From NCBI RefSeq assembly GCF_001443605.1, contig NZ_CP013118.1, positions 1,499,501-1,563,500 of the forward strand: a DNA stretch of 64,000 bases. Direction: 5' to 3'. Of this stretch, positions 1 through 8,925 are shown in pieces. This DNA is from Salinivirga cyanobacteriivorans. Its GTDB lineage: Bacteria; Bacteroidota; Bacteroidia; Bacteroidales; Salinivirgaceae. The notes below the pieces were generated by a model. That model saw nothing but the letters and a program-made list of their open reading frames with translations. It ran no database searches and was not told the origin of the DNA. A program made the translations under genes and the position numbers. The stretch's first letter is position 1. Every line of letters begins with the position of its first letter.

Positions 1-944
1 TTGGATATCGGATGATAGCTTTGGTATAATGCAGGTCGTATTAACTCCGTCATGCCCGCATCAACTATAGCCAATTCTTCACCGGGCGTTTCCTTCACAT
101 ACAGCACTTTAGTTATTAATGTACCGGAAGCAGCCACCAATGAGCGACCTGGTTCAAAATGAATCTGTTGGCCAGCCCTGCGATCCAGTGTTTGATAAAA
201 AACCTTAAAATAAGTCTCAAAATCAGGCATTTGTATTGCCTCATCGTCATAATTAATTCCCAGACCGCCACCCAAATTCAAATGGGGTATTTCGTATCCC
301 ATACTTTCAATTTCTTTCTGAATTATATTAACCCGCTGGCAAAGCTCCCTAAAAACACTCATTTGTGTTATTTGGGAACCAATATGGAAATGTAATCCCA
401 TGAATTGGACATACTTCATTCTTTCTATTTTAGACAATACACTTTTAAGCTCAGCATGTGGGATGCCAAATTTATTGCGACTTTGTCCGGTTGAGATGTA
501 TTCGTGGGTATATGGATTTACATCGGGATTTACCCGTATTGCTACACGCGCCTTTGTTCCTTCATCTTGCGCCAGCTTGTTGATCACATCCAGCTCCTGG
601 CATGACTCCACGTTAAAACTAAAAATCCGTGTTTTCAACGCCAGACTAATTTCCTCATCGGTCTTTCCCACACCGGCAAATACAACATCGTGACTATGGA
701 AACCACAATTGACAGCATGTTTTACCTCATTGCCACTTACGCAATCTGCTCCAATTCCATATTGGCGAATTACATTGAGCAACTCAGGATTGGCATTGGC
801 CTTGAGCGCATAATGCAATTTATAACCAAAGCGACTGCTCCATTTTGTTGCCTCAACTAAAACTTTGCGCAGCACGTTAAAATCATAAAGGTAAAAGGGG
901 GTTTCTTGGGTGCTAAACTGACGCCACAAGTTTTTGTTTTCCAT
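1..944 (-). CDS. lysA: Diaminopimelate decarboxylase, C-terminus beyond window
   Basis: PLP-dependent cytosolic enzyme for the last step of lysine synthesis, meso-diaminopimelate to L-lysine and CO2. About 314 codons are visible and the 3' end runs off the left edge. The minus-strand frame opens with ATG at 944 (MENKNLWRQFSTQETPFYL). It shows the PLP-lysine motif HYALKANAN (Lys at about residue 48), and later NLGGGLGINYDDEA and FEPGRSLVA, which are typical of fold-III decarboxylases. The start lies 32 bases inside the end of the aspartokinase gene, so the two are probably co-transcribed and translationally coupled: first and last enzymes of the lysine branch. Identification is firm; completeness cannot be judged. 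Confidence 0.93.
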   Translation of the reverse strand, partial: MENKNLWRQFSTQETPFYLYDFNVLRKVLVEATKWSSRFGYKLHYALKANANPELLNVIRQYGIGADCVSGNEVKHAVNCGFHSHDVVFAGVGKTDEEISLALKTRIFSFNVESCQELDVINKLAQDEGTKARVAIRVNPDVNPYTHEYISTGQSRNKFGIPHAELKSVLSKIERMKYVQFMGLHFHIGSQITQMSVFRELCQRVNIIQKEIESMGYEIPHLNLGGGLGINYDDEAIQMPDFETYFKVFYQTLDRRAGQQIHFEPGRSLVAASGTLITKVLYVKETPGEELAIVDAGMTELIRPALYQSYHPIS

Positions 945-2247
945 TTTGTGTATTTAATAATTGATTATGCAAATCGTTCATTGCCTGAATTTTGTATTCT
1001 GAATTCATTACCAGCGTCACATTGATGCTGCTGCCCCCGTATGAAATCATTCGTACAGGGATATGCTTAAGTGCATTGAGTACACTTGCCACAACGGCTT
1101 CTGCGTCGGGACTGAAATTACCCACCACACATACAATCGATTGGTTTTTGTAAAGTGCAACCTCGCCTAAAAGTGCCAAATCAACTACCAGCGATTCTTC
1201 CAGGCATTCAGCTTCTATGGTCACAGAAACAGCCACCTCAGATGTTGTAATCACATCAATAGGAACCCGGTGGTCTTCGAACACTGCAAATAGCCTACGG
1301 AGAAAGCCAAATGCGTTGAGCATGCGACCAGAAGTAACCCGTATCACCACAATATTGTCGCGGGCAGCAATAGCCCTGATTCCTTCAGGCCTTTTTGATC
1401 CGTGTATGATGGTGCCCTGGTCCGATGGATTGAGCGTATTTTTGAGAATCAGTGGTATACCTGCCCGGCTGGCGGGCTGTACGGCAGTGGGATGCATAAT
1501 TTTTGCACCAAAATAGGCCAGCTCTGCAGCTTCATTGTAACTGAGTTGCCTTACAGGTTGTGCTTCATTTACAAACCGTGGGTCATTGTTGTGAAACCCA
1601 TCCACATCTGACCAAATCTCAATCTGATCAGCACCTAAAACAGCTCCAATGATGGTGGCTGTATAGTCGCTGCCGCCTCGCTTCAGGTTTGTAATACGAC
1701 CCGATTGAGTGCGACAAATGAACCCTTCGGTAAGGTAAATATCCACATCGGGATTTTGCCGAAGGGTAACCTCCAGTTTTTTCCGAATTGAAGCCATATC
1801 TGGATCGCCATGTTCAGCAAGCCACATGTAACTTAATGCAGGAACTACCATCACACGAGCTCCTGCAGCCTTCAGATAACCATACATAAGCTGGGTAGTC
1901 ATAATCTCTCCATAGGCCACGAGCTCATAGGCCAGTAATTCGTCATCAGCACATTCTAAAAGGTGCATTACCGGTTCTTTGAATCGATCTGAGAAGGCCG
2001 TACCATGTTCTCCCATAAGCGTTGCCCATGCAGTATCCAGTTTAGTGAACAATTCTTTGAGCTTTTCTTCTGCGGTCCCCGCTACACCCTTTTGCTTGTG
2101 ATCTATTGCTTCATAAAGCAAATTGGTTATTCCTGCCATAGCAGACAACACCACAAATTTTGGTTCGCCATCCTGTACAATGCGGGCTACATCACGTATG
2201 CGCTGAGCATTACCCATTGATGTGCCGCCAAACTTTTGTATTTCCAT
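913..2247 (-). CDS. lysC: Aspartate kinase
   Basis: Phosphorylates L-aspartate with ATP, the entry to lysine, threonine, methionine and diaminopimelate synthesis. The 444-residue length fits a monofunctional aspartokinase. The N-terminus has the substrate motif KFGGTSMG (residues 5-12); RGGSDYTA (190-197) and WSDVDGF (212-218) belong to the amino-acid-kinase fold. From about residue 300 two ACT domains follow, the usual site of feedback inhibition by an amino acid. No homoserine dehydrogenase domain is attached. The gene overlaps lysA by 32 bases. A divergent ACT-like gene starts 123 bases away, so the short gap 2248-2370 must hold both promoters. Confidence 0.95.
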   Translation of the reverse strand: MEIQKFGGTSMGNAQRIRDVARIVQDGEPKFVVLSAMAGITNLLYEAIDHKQKGVAGTAEEKLKELFTKLDTAWATLMGEHGTAFSDRFKEPVMHLLECADDELLAYELVAYGEIMTTQLMYGYLKAAGARVMVVPALSYMWLAEHGDPDMASIRKKLEVTLRQNPDVDIYLTEGFICRTQSGRITNLKRGGSDYTATIIGAVLGADQIEIWSDVDGFHNNDPRFVNEAQPVRQLSYNEAAELAYFGAKIMHPTAVQPASRAGIPLILKNTLNPSDQGTIIHGSKRPEGIRAIAARDNIVVIRVTSGRMLNAFGFLRRLFAVFEDHRVPIDVITTSEVAVSVTIEAECLEESLVVDLALLGEVALYKNQSIVCVVGNFSPDAEAVVASVLNALKHIPVRMISYGGSSINVTLVMNSEYKIQAMNDLHNQLLNTQNGKQKLVASV

Positions 2248-2370
2248 CAGCTTCTGTTTTAATCAATTTTCGGATCAAAACTATCGCAAGGCCTCATAAC
2301 GACAAAAAAAACACTCATAATAAACAAAAAAACAACAAAATGTTATAATTTTAACATCAAAGTACAGAAT

Positions 2371-3030
2371 ATGATCAAAATTGCCGAGATTGTAGAAGAA
2401 ATTGTCAGACAGAAGCCATTTTTGGAGCAATCAATTTCAGAGGGATTGATTAATGCTACAGCCCTGGCAAGGCAAATACAGCCCCAAATTGAGCACAGGT
2501 TAGGCAAACCGGTCCAGACCGGCGCTATCGTTATGGCCATTAAACGCATGCCGCTGCATCCCTCAATACACTTACAAAAGAACATCAATGCGCTCAGGGA
2601 CAATCTGCATGACTTCACGATACGTTCCAGATTGGCCATTTTCAGTTATCGCAACGCCCCGACCCTGATGGCAAAACAAGCTCGTTTGGCACAACAAGCC
2701 CGTGCCGATGAAGACATTTTTTACACCTTCTCCCGCGGTTTGCAGGAATCGACCCTGGTAATCAGTCAGCATATGCAACCAACAGTGGAGCATATTTTTG
2801 AGGGGGAAAAGCTCAAATGGCATGGCACACAAATGTCGGCCATCACTATCAAGCTGAAAGCAGAAAACACCACAACGCCGGGTCTGTATTACCATATACT
2901 TAAACTCATTGCCTGGCACAACATTAATTTATCGGAGGTAATCTCCACCACCAATGAATTCACCCTGATCATGAAGCAGAATTATATCAACGATGCGTTC
3001 AGGGCCTTTTCAGGGTTTATGGATACGTAG
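2371..3030 (+). CDS. ACT-like domain protein divergent from lysC
   Basis: A 219-residue soluble protein I cannot name. Residues 1-60 are helical, with a lysine/arginine-rich end (VQTGAIVMAIKRM), and look like a small helix-turn-helix-type domain. Residues about 165-219 (LYYHILKLIAWHNINLSEV, then TNEFTLIM) have the beta-alpha-beta pattern of an ACT domain. No catalytic motif is visible. It is transcribed away from lysC, so a role in sensing an amino acid of the aspartate family and regulating lysC-lysA is reasonable, but that is inference from domain pattern and position. The protein contains no signal peptide or membrane segment. Confidence 0.7.
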   Translation: MIKIAEIVEEIVRQKPFLEQSISEGLINATALARQIQPQIEHRLGKPVQTGAIVMAIKRMPLHPSIHLQKNINALRDNLHDFTIRSRLAIFSYRNAPTLMAKQARLAQQARADEDIFYTFSRGLQESTLVISQHMQPTVEHIFEGEKLKWHGTQMSAITIKLKAENTTTPGLYYHILKLIAWHNINLSEVISTTNEFTLIMKQNYINDAFRAFSGFMDT

Positions 3031-3052
3031 ACGGACACAAGAAATCCGTTCG

Positions 3053-3502
3053 TTTCGATTCGCGCAATTCCAACCCAAAGATCTACTCAACGAACTGCCG
3101 GAAAGACAAAACAGTTTTTTTTACCCAAAATGTTTCTTTGCTAAACCAGGAATATCGCTATACCTACCTTCAATAAGAGCTTCTTTCTTTTTTCTACCCC
3201 AACCCTGAACCTGTTTTTCACGATAAAAAGCTTCATCAATTCGATCATATTCTTCATAATAAACCAACTCCACTGGCAAATACTTTCTGGTGAAGTTCGC
3301 ACCTTTACCGCACTGGTGTTGTTCAATTCTTTTGTCAAGAAACTTTGTGCTTCCAGTATAATATTGTCCATTAGCACATTTAAGGATGTACATATAGCCT
3401 TTCATGATTCTATTATTTATAGACAAGATAGCAATAAAATGCAAAATAGAGAAATCAAAGAAGTTGCTGAGTGGACCGTGGGATAGCTCGTGGGAATCGA
3501 AA
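3053..3502. mobile_element. 450-bp element with ~40-bp imperfect terminal inverted repeats around a GIY-YIG gene
   Basis: The left end (3053-3092) starts TTTCGATTCGCGC and runs to CTACTCAACGA. The right end (3463-3502), read on the other strand, starts TTTCGATTCCCACG and contains CCACTCAGCAAC. The two ends are imperfect inverted repeats over about 40 bases and match both ends of the five short elements listed separately. Only this copy has a gene between the ends (GIY-YIG nuclease, 3121-3405). The right end abuts the next short element within about 10 bases. That this is a mobile unit is inferred from the inverted ends, the nuclease and the gene-less relatives; no target-site duplication could be confirmed. 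Confidence 0.55.
3121..3405 (-). CDS. Small GIY-YIG nuclease domain protein
   Basis: A stand-alone GIY-YIG domain of 94 residues (UPF0213/YhbQ-like group), expected to bind DNA and cut it with a metal ion. The motif pair appears as YMYILKC and YYTGST near the N-terminus, followed by the conserved arginine in DKRIEQH and the glutamate in FYREKQVQGW. An in-frame upstream ATG at 3444 exists, but the domain begins directly at MKGYMYIL, so the ATG at 3405 is preferred. There is no extra DNA-binding domain. The gene lies wholly inside the inverted-repeat element 3053-3502. The cellular role of this group is not settled. Confidence 0.85.
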   Translation of the reverse strand: MKGYMYILKCANGQYYTGSTKFLDKRIEQHQCGKGANFTRKYLPVELVYYEEYDRIDEAFYREKQVQGWGRKKKEALIEGRYSDIPGLAKKHFG

Positions 3503-3512
3503 TGGCCGGTGG

Positions 3513-3647
3513 TTTCGATTCGCGCTATTCCATCCCAAAAAGCTACTCAACGAACTAACGTAGCTCTATAAATCTCTGATTACAGAAAATTACAGTAAAA
3601 ACGAGAGGCCATTGAGTGGCTTGTGAGATGGCCAGCGGGAATCGAAA
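3513..3647. repeat. 135-bp inverted-repeat element, copy A
   Basis: Begins TTTCGATTCGCGCT and ends AGCGGGAATCGAAA. The outer 40 bases of each end pair imperfectly. Inside are a short palindrome (AGCTAC...GTAGCT) and a second one (GGCCAT...ATGGCC). No coding capacity. It lies just downstream of the stop of the first T9SS gene and directly follows the GIY-YIG element. Confidence 0.8.
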
Positions 3648-3680
3648 TGGCCGGGGTCAATTCATCCCTAAAGAAAAAAT

Positions 3681-5057
3681 TCATTTCTTAATCCATTTAC
3701 CGCTGTATATATTTCCGCTGTTTGAAACAATCTTATAAATGTATATGCCGGTTTGCATGGCCGATGTGTTTAGACGGTATTTTTTTCTAAAACTACCCTT
3801 TTGCACCATTTTACCCTGTAAATTATACACATACAGTTTGGCTGCTGAAACTTCTGGAATCTCAACATTCAGGTAATTCGTTCCCGGGTTTGGGTATGCA
3901 CGGTGCTTTCTCTGCATTGAAACCTCTTCGTTGTTGCCCACCAACATATCACCTTCCGCATTAAATTTAAATATTACAGCATCGGAGTAATCCGGTTGGT
4001 TGGAGACATTGTAACGCGAACTGGCTAAATATAATGACCCGTCTGGCCCAAGTGTCATATTTGTTAAAAAATAGTAGTAAGTACTATCAGCATAAAATTG
4101 ATGCCACAGCATAGAATCCGGAGTCAGGTATGAAACCCATAGTTCATTGGTATTGTAACTGCCAAGATGCACAGGATGTGGAGCCTGATTTGCCGGCAAG
4201 TAACCGGATGCAAATATTCTTGAGGTATCCGGATTAGGCGCCATAGATCGAAAATAGGTATAACGAGGCTCATCGTCACTGTGCCCAAAATACGGATAGT
4301 TCTGCACAACCTGGTAAGTTGAATCTCTAAAATCGATTGAGGTGTAGTTATCAAGTGTTTCTGAGGTGACTATATAACCGTCTTTTCCATTTGACATAAT
4401 ATTTCCACTCAAAGTAAGCAATCCAAATCCATGATATAAAGTATCTATTTCATTAAAAGATGTATCAAGCTCAACGATAAAACCTCCATTTTTTGCAAAG
4501 TGAAAGCTGTGATCGGTATATTTAATGGGTTCATAATTCAGTTGTGTTACAGTTTTATGCTGCTCCACAAAATTAAAATCCTCATCAAATTTAAAAAACT
4601 GTGTAGCAGGAGTCTGAATTGCCACAAACCTGCGTTGAAAATGCTCAAAGTACCTGAACCCTAATATCACAGGATTAAAATCATAAGATACATACCTGGT
4701 CCAAACCAGGTCTAAATTCCTGTCAAGGCAATGCAGAACTAATTTGCCTTTGTCATTATTGCCAGCTTGTACACCTATAACCACTACAGAATCGCCAAAA
4801 GGTACAAAATTGTATAACGTACCTCCATACAGGTGAAAAACCGTACTGTCTAATATAACTCCATTTTCATCATATTTCCAGATTATATTATCACCATTAT
4901 CGCGATGCAAACCGGAAACCCAAAGGGTATCATCAATAAATTGCATGCCAATAATAGTTACAGACCCTCCATGACCGACAGATATGAGCGGCTCCAAGGG
5001 CTGAGCCTTACTTGCCATGAATGATAATGCAAAAAAAAGAACAAATAAAATACGCAT
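3681..5057 (-). CDS. Secreted T9SS type A sorting-domain protein, copy 1
   Basis: A 458-residue exported protein. An N-terminal signal peptide (MRILFVLFFALSFMASKAQ) takes it to the periplasm. The last ~75 residues (from AYPNPGTNYLNVEI to NIYSGKWIKK) are a T9SS type A sorting domain, so it should cross the outer membrane and be released or anchored at the surface. The middle has repeated aromatic beta-strand-like stretches ending in a segment such as GPDGSLYLASSRY, suggestive of a propeller-type fold; no enzyme motif is seen. It follows its lipoprotein partner (5113-6087) by 55 bases. Its centre (DDEPRYTYFRSMAPNP) is closer to copy 3 than to copy 2. Function unknown. Confidence 0.88.
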   Translation of the reverse strand: MRILFVLFFALSFMASKAQPLEPLISVGHGGSVTIIGMQFIDDTLWVSGLHRDNGDNIIWKYDENGVILDSTVFHLYGGTLYNFVPFGDSVVVIGVQAGNNDKGKLVLHCLDRNLDLVWTRYVSYDFNPVILGFRYFEHFQRRFVAIQTPATQFFKFDEDFNFVEQHKTVTQLNYEPIKYTDHSFHFAKNGGFIVELDTSFNEIDTLYHGFGLLTLSGNIMSNGKDGYIVTSETLDNYTSIDFRDSTYQVVQNYPYFGHSDDEPRYTYFRSMAPNPDTSRIFASGYLPANQAPHPVHLGSYNTNELWVSYLTPDSMLWHQFYADSTYYYFLTNMTLGPDGSLYLASSRYNVSNQPDYSDAVIFKFNAEGDMLVGNNEEVSMQRKHRAYPNPGTNYLNVEIPEVSAAKLYVYNLQGKMVQKGSFRKKYRLNTSAMQTGIYIYKIVSNSGNIYSGKWIKK

Positions 5058-5073
5058 ATAAAAAAAGATTAAG

Positions 5074-5098
5074 GCAGGTTGCCCTTAAAGCAACCTGC
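5074..5098 (-). terminator. Hairpin between lipoprotein and T9SS genes, unit 1
   Basis: Read on the minus strand, GCAGGTTGC pairs perfectly with GCAACCTGC (9 bp) around a 7-base loop. The sequence CTTAATC and a run of seven T follow just before the ATG of the T9SS gene. It has the form of an intrinsic terminator placed inside the operon, so it may reduce read-through or act as an RNA processing or stability element. The same hairpin is kept in all three units. Confidence 0.55.
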
Positions 5099-5112
5099 TT
5101 ATAAAACAATAA

Positions 5113-6087
5113 TTACCACATTGGTTCAGGATTCACCGGGGCATAAATTTTTCTCTCATGGTATATTCCTGCATGAACCTCATACTTGTGTGTTATGGTT
5201 GTGGGAAAACCCGGTATATATTCAACCAAAACTTCTAAATCAAAAGGTGTCGCATTAACAGGTAAGTGATCAATGACAACTTCATCAATATGTTGCAAAA
5301 AATAGTTCATTTGGTCGGGTGAAATGCATTCGTCATAGTTATGACTATCCCAAATATAGGTCTCAAAAGCAACGAGATCAGCATATCCATAAAAATGATA
5401 AGGTCCGTCCACATCGGTAAACCAGAGTTCCTGATATTCCGGATTCAGATAATCAAAGGCATCATTGTGTGTAATGTAATAACGTTCCAGCTGGTCGCCC
5501 GAATATTCAGTGCTTGGATAATCATCATTGTATCCATTACACCTGCCTGTTAGCCAACCATGCCACCAGTCATAAAACTGAAATGGGTTACTGCTCTTTA
5601 GGTTATCACCTTCAAAAAGTTTTCCGGTTGTAGTATAAACCCATATCCCTGCACTATCCTCATTGCGTCCCTCCAATTCAAGATTCACTACCACCACATG
5701 CTTTGAGTCATATTTAAAATTATCATAAAACTCATAAATGCGATTATTAATTTCTACAAATGTGGCATTCACATCTTCGGCAGAAACCATACAACCATCA
5801 ATTAAATCTACTGTTATTAAAGCAGAATCTTTTCGTTTTTCGTCATAGTATAAATTTGGGAACCCATAGCTGTAATTCAGGGTTGCTTCGGTATACCAAA
5901 TCAGCGAATCGAGCAGCATTGATTGACCTCCTACGTTTTTTTGAAGCATATTGTCTTTAAAACTAATAACGCGTTGCTCTGGTCCATTATTATCAATGGA
6001 TTGTTTTATTTCAATTTCATCTTTCTCGCAACTCAAGAAAGCAATTGTAATTACTCCAAGCAGGGTAATTCCTAAAAATTTTCTCAT
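5113..6087 (-). CDS. Lipoprotein of unknown function, copy 1
   Basis: 324 residues with a lipoprotein signal (MRKFLGITLLGVITIAFLSC, lipobox LLSC-like at LSC-E), so it should be lipid-anchored after export. The mature part is acidic and aromatic-rich (for example FYDWWHGWLTGRCNGYNDDY) with no recognised family. It precedes the T9SS gene and shares an operon with it. Compared with the other copies, the N-terminal part differs (KQSIDNNGPEQRVISF, TLNYSYG, EDSAGIW), whereas the C-terminal ~90 residues (YADLVAFETYIWDSHNYDE onward) are the same as copy 3. Partner or surface-anchor role for the T9SS protein is inference. Confidence 0.85.
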   Translation of the reverse strand: MRKFLGITLLGVITIAFLSCEKDEIEIKQSIDNNGPEQRVISFKDNMLQKNVGGQSMLLDSLIWYTEATLNYSYGFPNLYYDEKRKDSALITVDLIDGCMVSAEDVNATFVEINNRIYEFYDNFKYDSKHVVVVNLELEGRNEDSAGIWVYTTTGKLFEGDNLKSSNPFQFYDWWHGWLTGRCNGYNDDYPSTEYSGDQLERYYITHNDAFDYLNPEYQELWFTDVDGPYHFYGYADLVAFETYIWDSHNYDECISPDQMNYFLQHIDEVVIDHLPVNATPFDLEVLVEYIPGFPTTITHKYEVHAGIYHERKIYAPVNPEPMW

Positions 6088-6187
6088 AATACAATAATTT
6101 AAGTTAGTGAATACCCTGCGATAATAATAATACAGCGCAAATAAATCTATATATTTCTTTGTTATTTATTATGTTTATTTACAAAAT

Positions 6188-6219
6188 TAACGCGATTTGC
6201 GAGTTCCTTATTGTGTTCG
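6188..6219 (+). repeat. Short palindromic repeat, copy 1
   Basis: TAACGCGATTTGCGAG followed by TTCCTTATTGTGTTCG. The same block stands in front of the short inverted-repeat elements at 8894 and 11781, at 12019 inside a broken tRNA copy, and inverted at 29968-30000. Better-preserved copies pair GTGAG with CTCAC and CGC with GCG. Confidence 0.6.
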
Positions 6220-6353
6220 TTTTGATTCGCACCACCCTTTCGCAAAGAGCTACTCAACGAACTTGCGTAGCTCTAAAAATCTCTGATTACAGAAAATTAC
6301 AGTAAAACCGGAGGCCATTGAGTGGCTTGTGAGATGGCCAGCGGGAATCGAAA
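6220..6353. repeat. 134-bp inverted-repeat element, copy B
   Basis: Ends with AGCGGGAATCGAAA. Its left end is more diverged (TTTTGATTCGCACC) than in the other copies. The internal AGCTAC/GTAGCT region is kept in altered form (AGCTACTCAACGAACTTGCG). It separates unit 1 from unit 2 of the tandem gene pairs; together with the leader of the unit-1 lipoprotein gene it fills the 299-base gap 6088-6386. Confidence 0.75.
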
Positions 6354-6386
6354 TGGCCGGGGTCAATTCATCCCTAAAGAAAAAAT

Positions 6387-7763
6387 TCATTTCTTAATCC
6401 ATTTACCGCTGTATATATTTCCGCTGTTTGAAACAATCTTATAAATGTATATGCCGGTTTGCATGGCCGATGTATTTAGACGGTATTTTTTTCTAAAACT
6501 ACCCTTTTGCACCATTTTACCCTGTAAATTATACACATACAGTTTGGCTGCTGAAACTTCTGGAATCTCAACATTCAGGTAATTCGTTCCCGGGTTTGGG
6601 TATGCACGGTGCTTTCTCTGCATTGAAACCTCTTCGTTGTTGCCCACCAACATATCACCTTCCGCATTAAACTTAAATATTACAGCATCGGAGTAATCAG
6701 GCTGATTGGTTACATCGTAACGCGAACTGGCTAAATATAACGACCCGTCTGGGCCCATAGTCATATTTGTTAAAAAATAGTAGTAAGTACTATCAGCATA
6801 AAATTGATGCCACAGCATAGAATCCGGTGTTAGGTATGAAACCCATAGCTCATTGGTATTGTAACTACCAAGATATACAGGATGTGGGGATTGGTTCAGC
6901 GGCAGGTATCCTGATGCAAATATTCTGGAGGTATCCGGATTAGGCGCCAAAGATCTAAAATCAGTATAATGTGGATATTCGTCACTATGCCCAAAATACG
7001 GATAGTTCTGAACAACCTGGTAAGTTGAATCCCTGAAATTGATTGTATTAAAATGGTCAAGAGTGAGAGAAGTGGCTATATATCCATCTTTACCATTCGA
7101 CATGATATTACCACTAGAAGAAAACACTCCAAATCCATGATATAAAGTATCTATTTCATTAAACGATGTATCAAGCTCAACTATAAAACCGCCATTTTTA
7201 GCAAAATGAAAGCTATGGTCGGTATATTTAATAGGTTCAAAATTTAAAAAAGTGGAGGTTCTGTGCTGCTCCACAAAATTAAAATCCTCATCAAATTTAA
7301 AAAACTGTGTAGCAGGAGTCTGAATTGCCACAAACCTGCGTTGAAAATGTTCAAAATACCTAAAACCCAAAATTACAGGGTCAAAGTCATAAGGCACATA
7401 ACTGGTCCAAACCAAATCTAAATTCCTGTCCAGGCAATGCAGCACTAACCTGCCTTTATCGTTATCTTCGCTTTGCACACCTATAACCACCACAGAATCG
7501 CCATAAGGCACAAAATTGTATAGCGTACCTCCGGGCAGATGAAATACCGTACTGTCTAATAAAGCTCCATTTTCATCATATTTCCAGATTATATCATCAC
7601 CATTATCGCGATGCCAACCTGAAACCCAAAGGGTATCATCAATAAACTGCATTCCGATAAAGGTTACAGAACCACTGTGCCCGACAGATATGAGCGGCTC
7701 GAGGGGCTGGGCCTTACTCACCATAAACGATAATACAAAAAACAAAACAAATAAAAAACGCAT
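6387..7763 (-). CDS. Secreted T9SS type A sorting-domain protein, copy 2
   Basis: 458 residues with signal peptide (MRFLFVLFFVLSFMVSKAQ) and the same C-terminal sorting domain as copy 1. It differs from copies 1 and 3 in the central third (for example DEYPHYTDFRSLAPNP and GYLPLNQSPHPVYLG), while the first ~80 and last ~120 residues are almost unchanged. It shares with copy 1, against copy 3, the stretch EIDTLYHGFG and the FEHFQRRFVAIQTPATQ segment. The 3' flank is identical to those of copies 1 and 3. It lies 55 bases downstream of its lipoprotein partner. Confidence 0.88.
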   Translation of the reverse strand: MRFLFVLFFVLSFMVSKAQPLEPLISVGHSGSVTFIGMQFIDDTLWVSGWHRDNGDDIIWKYDENGALLDSTVFHLPGGTLYNFVPYGDSVVVIGVQSEDNDKGRLVLHCLDRNLDLVWTSYVPYDFDPVILGFRYFEHFQRRFVAIQTPATQFFKFDEDFNFVEQHRTSTFLNFEPIKYTDHSFHFAKNGGFIVELDTSFNEIDTLYHGFGVFSSSGNIMSNGKDGYIATSLTLDHFNTINFRDSTYQVVQNYPYFGHSDEYPHYTDFRSLAPNPDTSRIFASGYLPLNQSPHPVYLGSYNTNELWVSYLTPDSMLWHQFYADSTYYYFLTNMTMGPDGSLYLASSRYDVTNQPDYSDAVIFKFNAEGDMLVGNNEEVSMQRKHRAYPNPGTNYLNVEIPEVSAAKLYVYNLQGKMVQKGSFRKKYRLNTSAMQTGIYIYKIVSNSGNIYSGKWIKK

Positions 7764-7779
7764 ATATTTAAAGATTAAG

Positions 7780-7804
7780 GCAGGTTGCCCTTAAAGCAAC
7801 CTGC
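7780..7804 (-). terminator. Hairpin between lipoprotein and T9SS genes, unit 2
   Basis: Same 9-bp stem GCAGGTTGC/GCAACCTGC and 7-base loop as in unit 1, but here the trailing T-run is interrupted (CTTAATCTTTAAATATATG), so termination should be weaker than in units 1 and 3. Confidence 0.5.
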
Positions 7805-7818
7805 ATATAAAACAATAA

Positions 7819-8793
7819 TTACCACATTGGCTCGGGGTTGACCGGGGCATAAATTTTTCTCTCATGGTATGTTCCGGCATGAACTCGATATTCATGCAAA
7901 ATAGTTGTGCGAGTACCAGATATATATTCAACTAACACCTCTAAATCAAACGGTGTAGCATCAACAGGTAGATCATCAATGACAACCTCATCTATATGTT
8001 GCAAAAAATAGTTCATTTGGTCGGGTGAAATGCATTCGTCATAGGTATAACTATCCCACATGTATTCAGTCCAGGTATCGTCAGCATAGTACCCATAAAA
8101 ATGATAAGGTCCATCCACATCGGTAAACCAGAGTTCCTGATATTCCGGATTCAGATAATCAAAGGCATCATTGTGTGTAATGTAATAACGTTCCAGCTGG
8201 TCGCCCGAATATTCAGTGCTTGGATAATCATCATTGTATCCATTACACCTGCCTGTTAGCCAACCATGCCACCAGTCATAAAACTGAAATGGGTTACTGC
8301 TCTTCAGGTTATCACCTTCAAAAAGCTTTCCGGTTGTAGTATAAACCCATATTCCTGCACCATCCTCATTGCGTCCCTCCAATTCAAGATTCACTACCAC
8401 CACATGCTTTGAGTCATATTTAAAATTATCATAAAACTCATATATGCGATTATTAATTTCTACAAATGTGGCATTCACATCTTCGGCAGAAACCATACAA
8501 CCATCAATTAAATCTACTGTTATTAAAGCAGAATCTTTTCGTTTTTCGTCATAGTATAAATTTGGGAACCCATAGCTGTAATTTAGGGATGCTTCGGTAT
8601 ACCAAATGAGTGAATCGAGTAGCATTGATTGACCTCCTACGTTTTTTTGAAGCATATTATCTTTAAAATTAATAACGCGTTGCTCTGGTCCATTATTCTC
8701 AAAGGATTGTTTTATTTCAATTTCATCTTTCTCGCAACTTAAAAAAGCAATTGTAATTACTCCAAGCAGGGTAATTCCTAAAAATTTTCTCAT
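7819..8793 (-). CDS. Lipoprotein of unknown function, copy 2
   Basis: 324 residues, with the same lipobox signal as copy 1. The N-terminal two-thirds are almost identical to copy 3 (KQSFENNGPEQRVINF, SLNYSYG, EDGAGIW). The last ~90 residues are the most divergent of the three (YYADDTWTEYMWDSYTYDE, VEYISGTRTTILHEYRVHAG). This C-terminal change is clustered rather than scattered, as expected if a cassette had been exchanged. It is the first gene of the second tandem unit. Confidence 0.85.
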   Translation of the reverse strand: MRKFLGITLLGVITIAFLSCEKDEIEIKQSFENNGPEQRVINFKDNMLQKNVGGQSMLLDSLIWYTEASLNYSYGFPNLYYDEKRKDSALITVDLIDGCMVSAEDVNATFVEINNRIYEFYDNFKYDSKHVVVVNLELEGRNEDGAGIWVYTTTGKLFEGDNLKSSNPFQFYDWWHGWLTGRCNGYNDDYPSTEYSGDQLERYYITHNDAFDYLNPEYQELWFTDVDGPYHFYGYYADDTWTEYMWDSYTYDECISPDQMNYFLQHIDEVVIDDLPVDATPFDLEVLVEYISGTRTTILHEYRVHAGTYHERKIYAPVNPEPMW

Positions 8794-8893
8794 AATACAA
8801 TAATTTAAGTTAGTGAATACCCTGCGATAATAATAATACAGCGCAAATAAACCTATATATTTCTTTGTTATTTATTATGTTTATTTACAAAAT

Positions 8894-8925
8894 TAACGCG
8901 ATTTGCGAGTTCCTTATTGTGTTCG
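8894..8925 (+). repeat. Short palindromic repeat, copy 2
   Basis: Same sequence as the copies at 6188 and 11781, placed immediately left of an inverted-repeat element. Confidence 0.6.
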
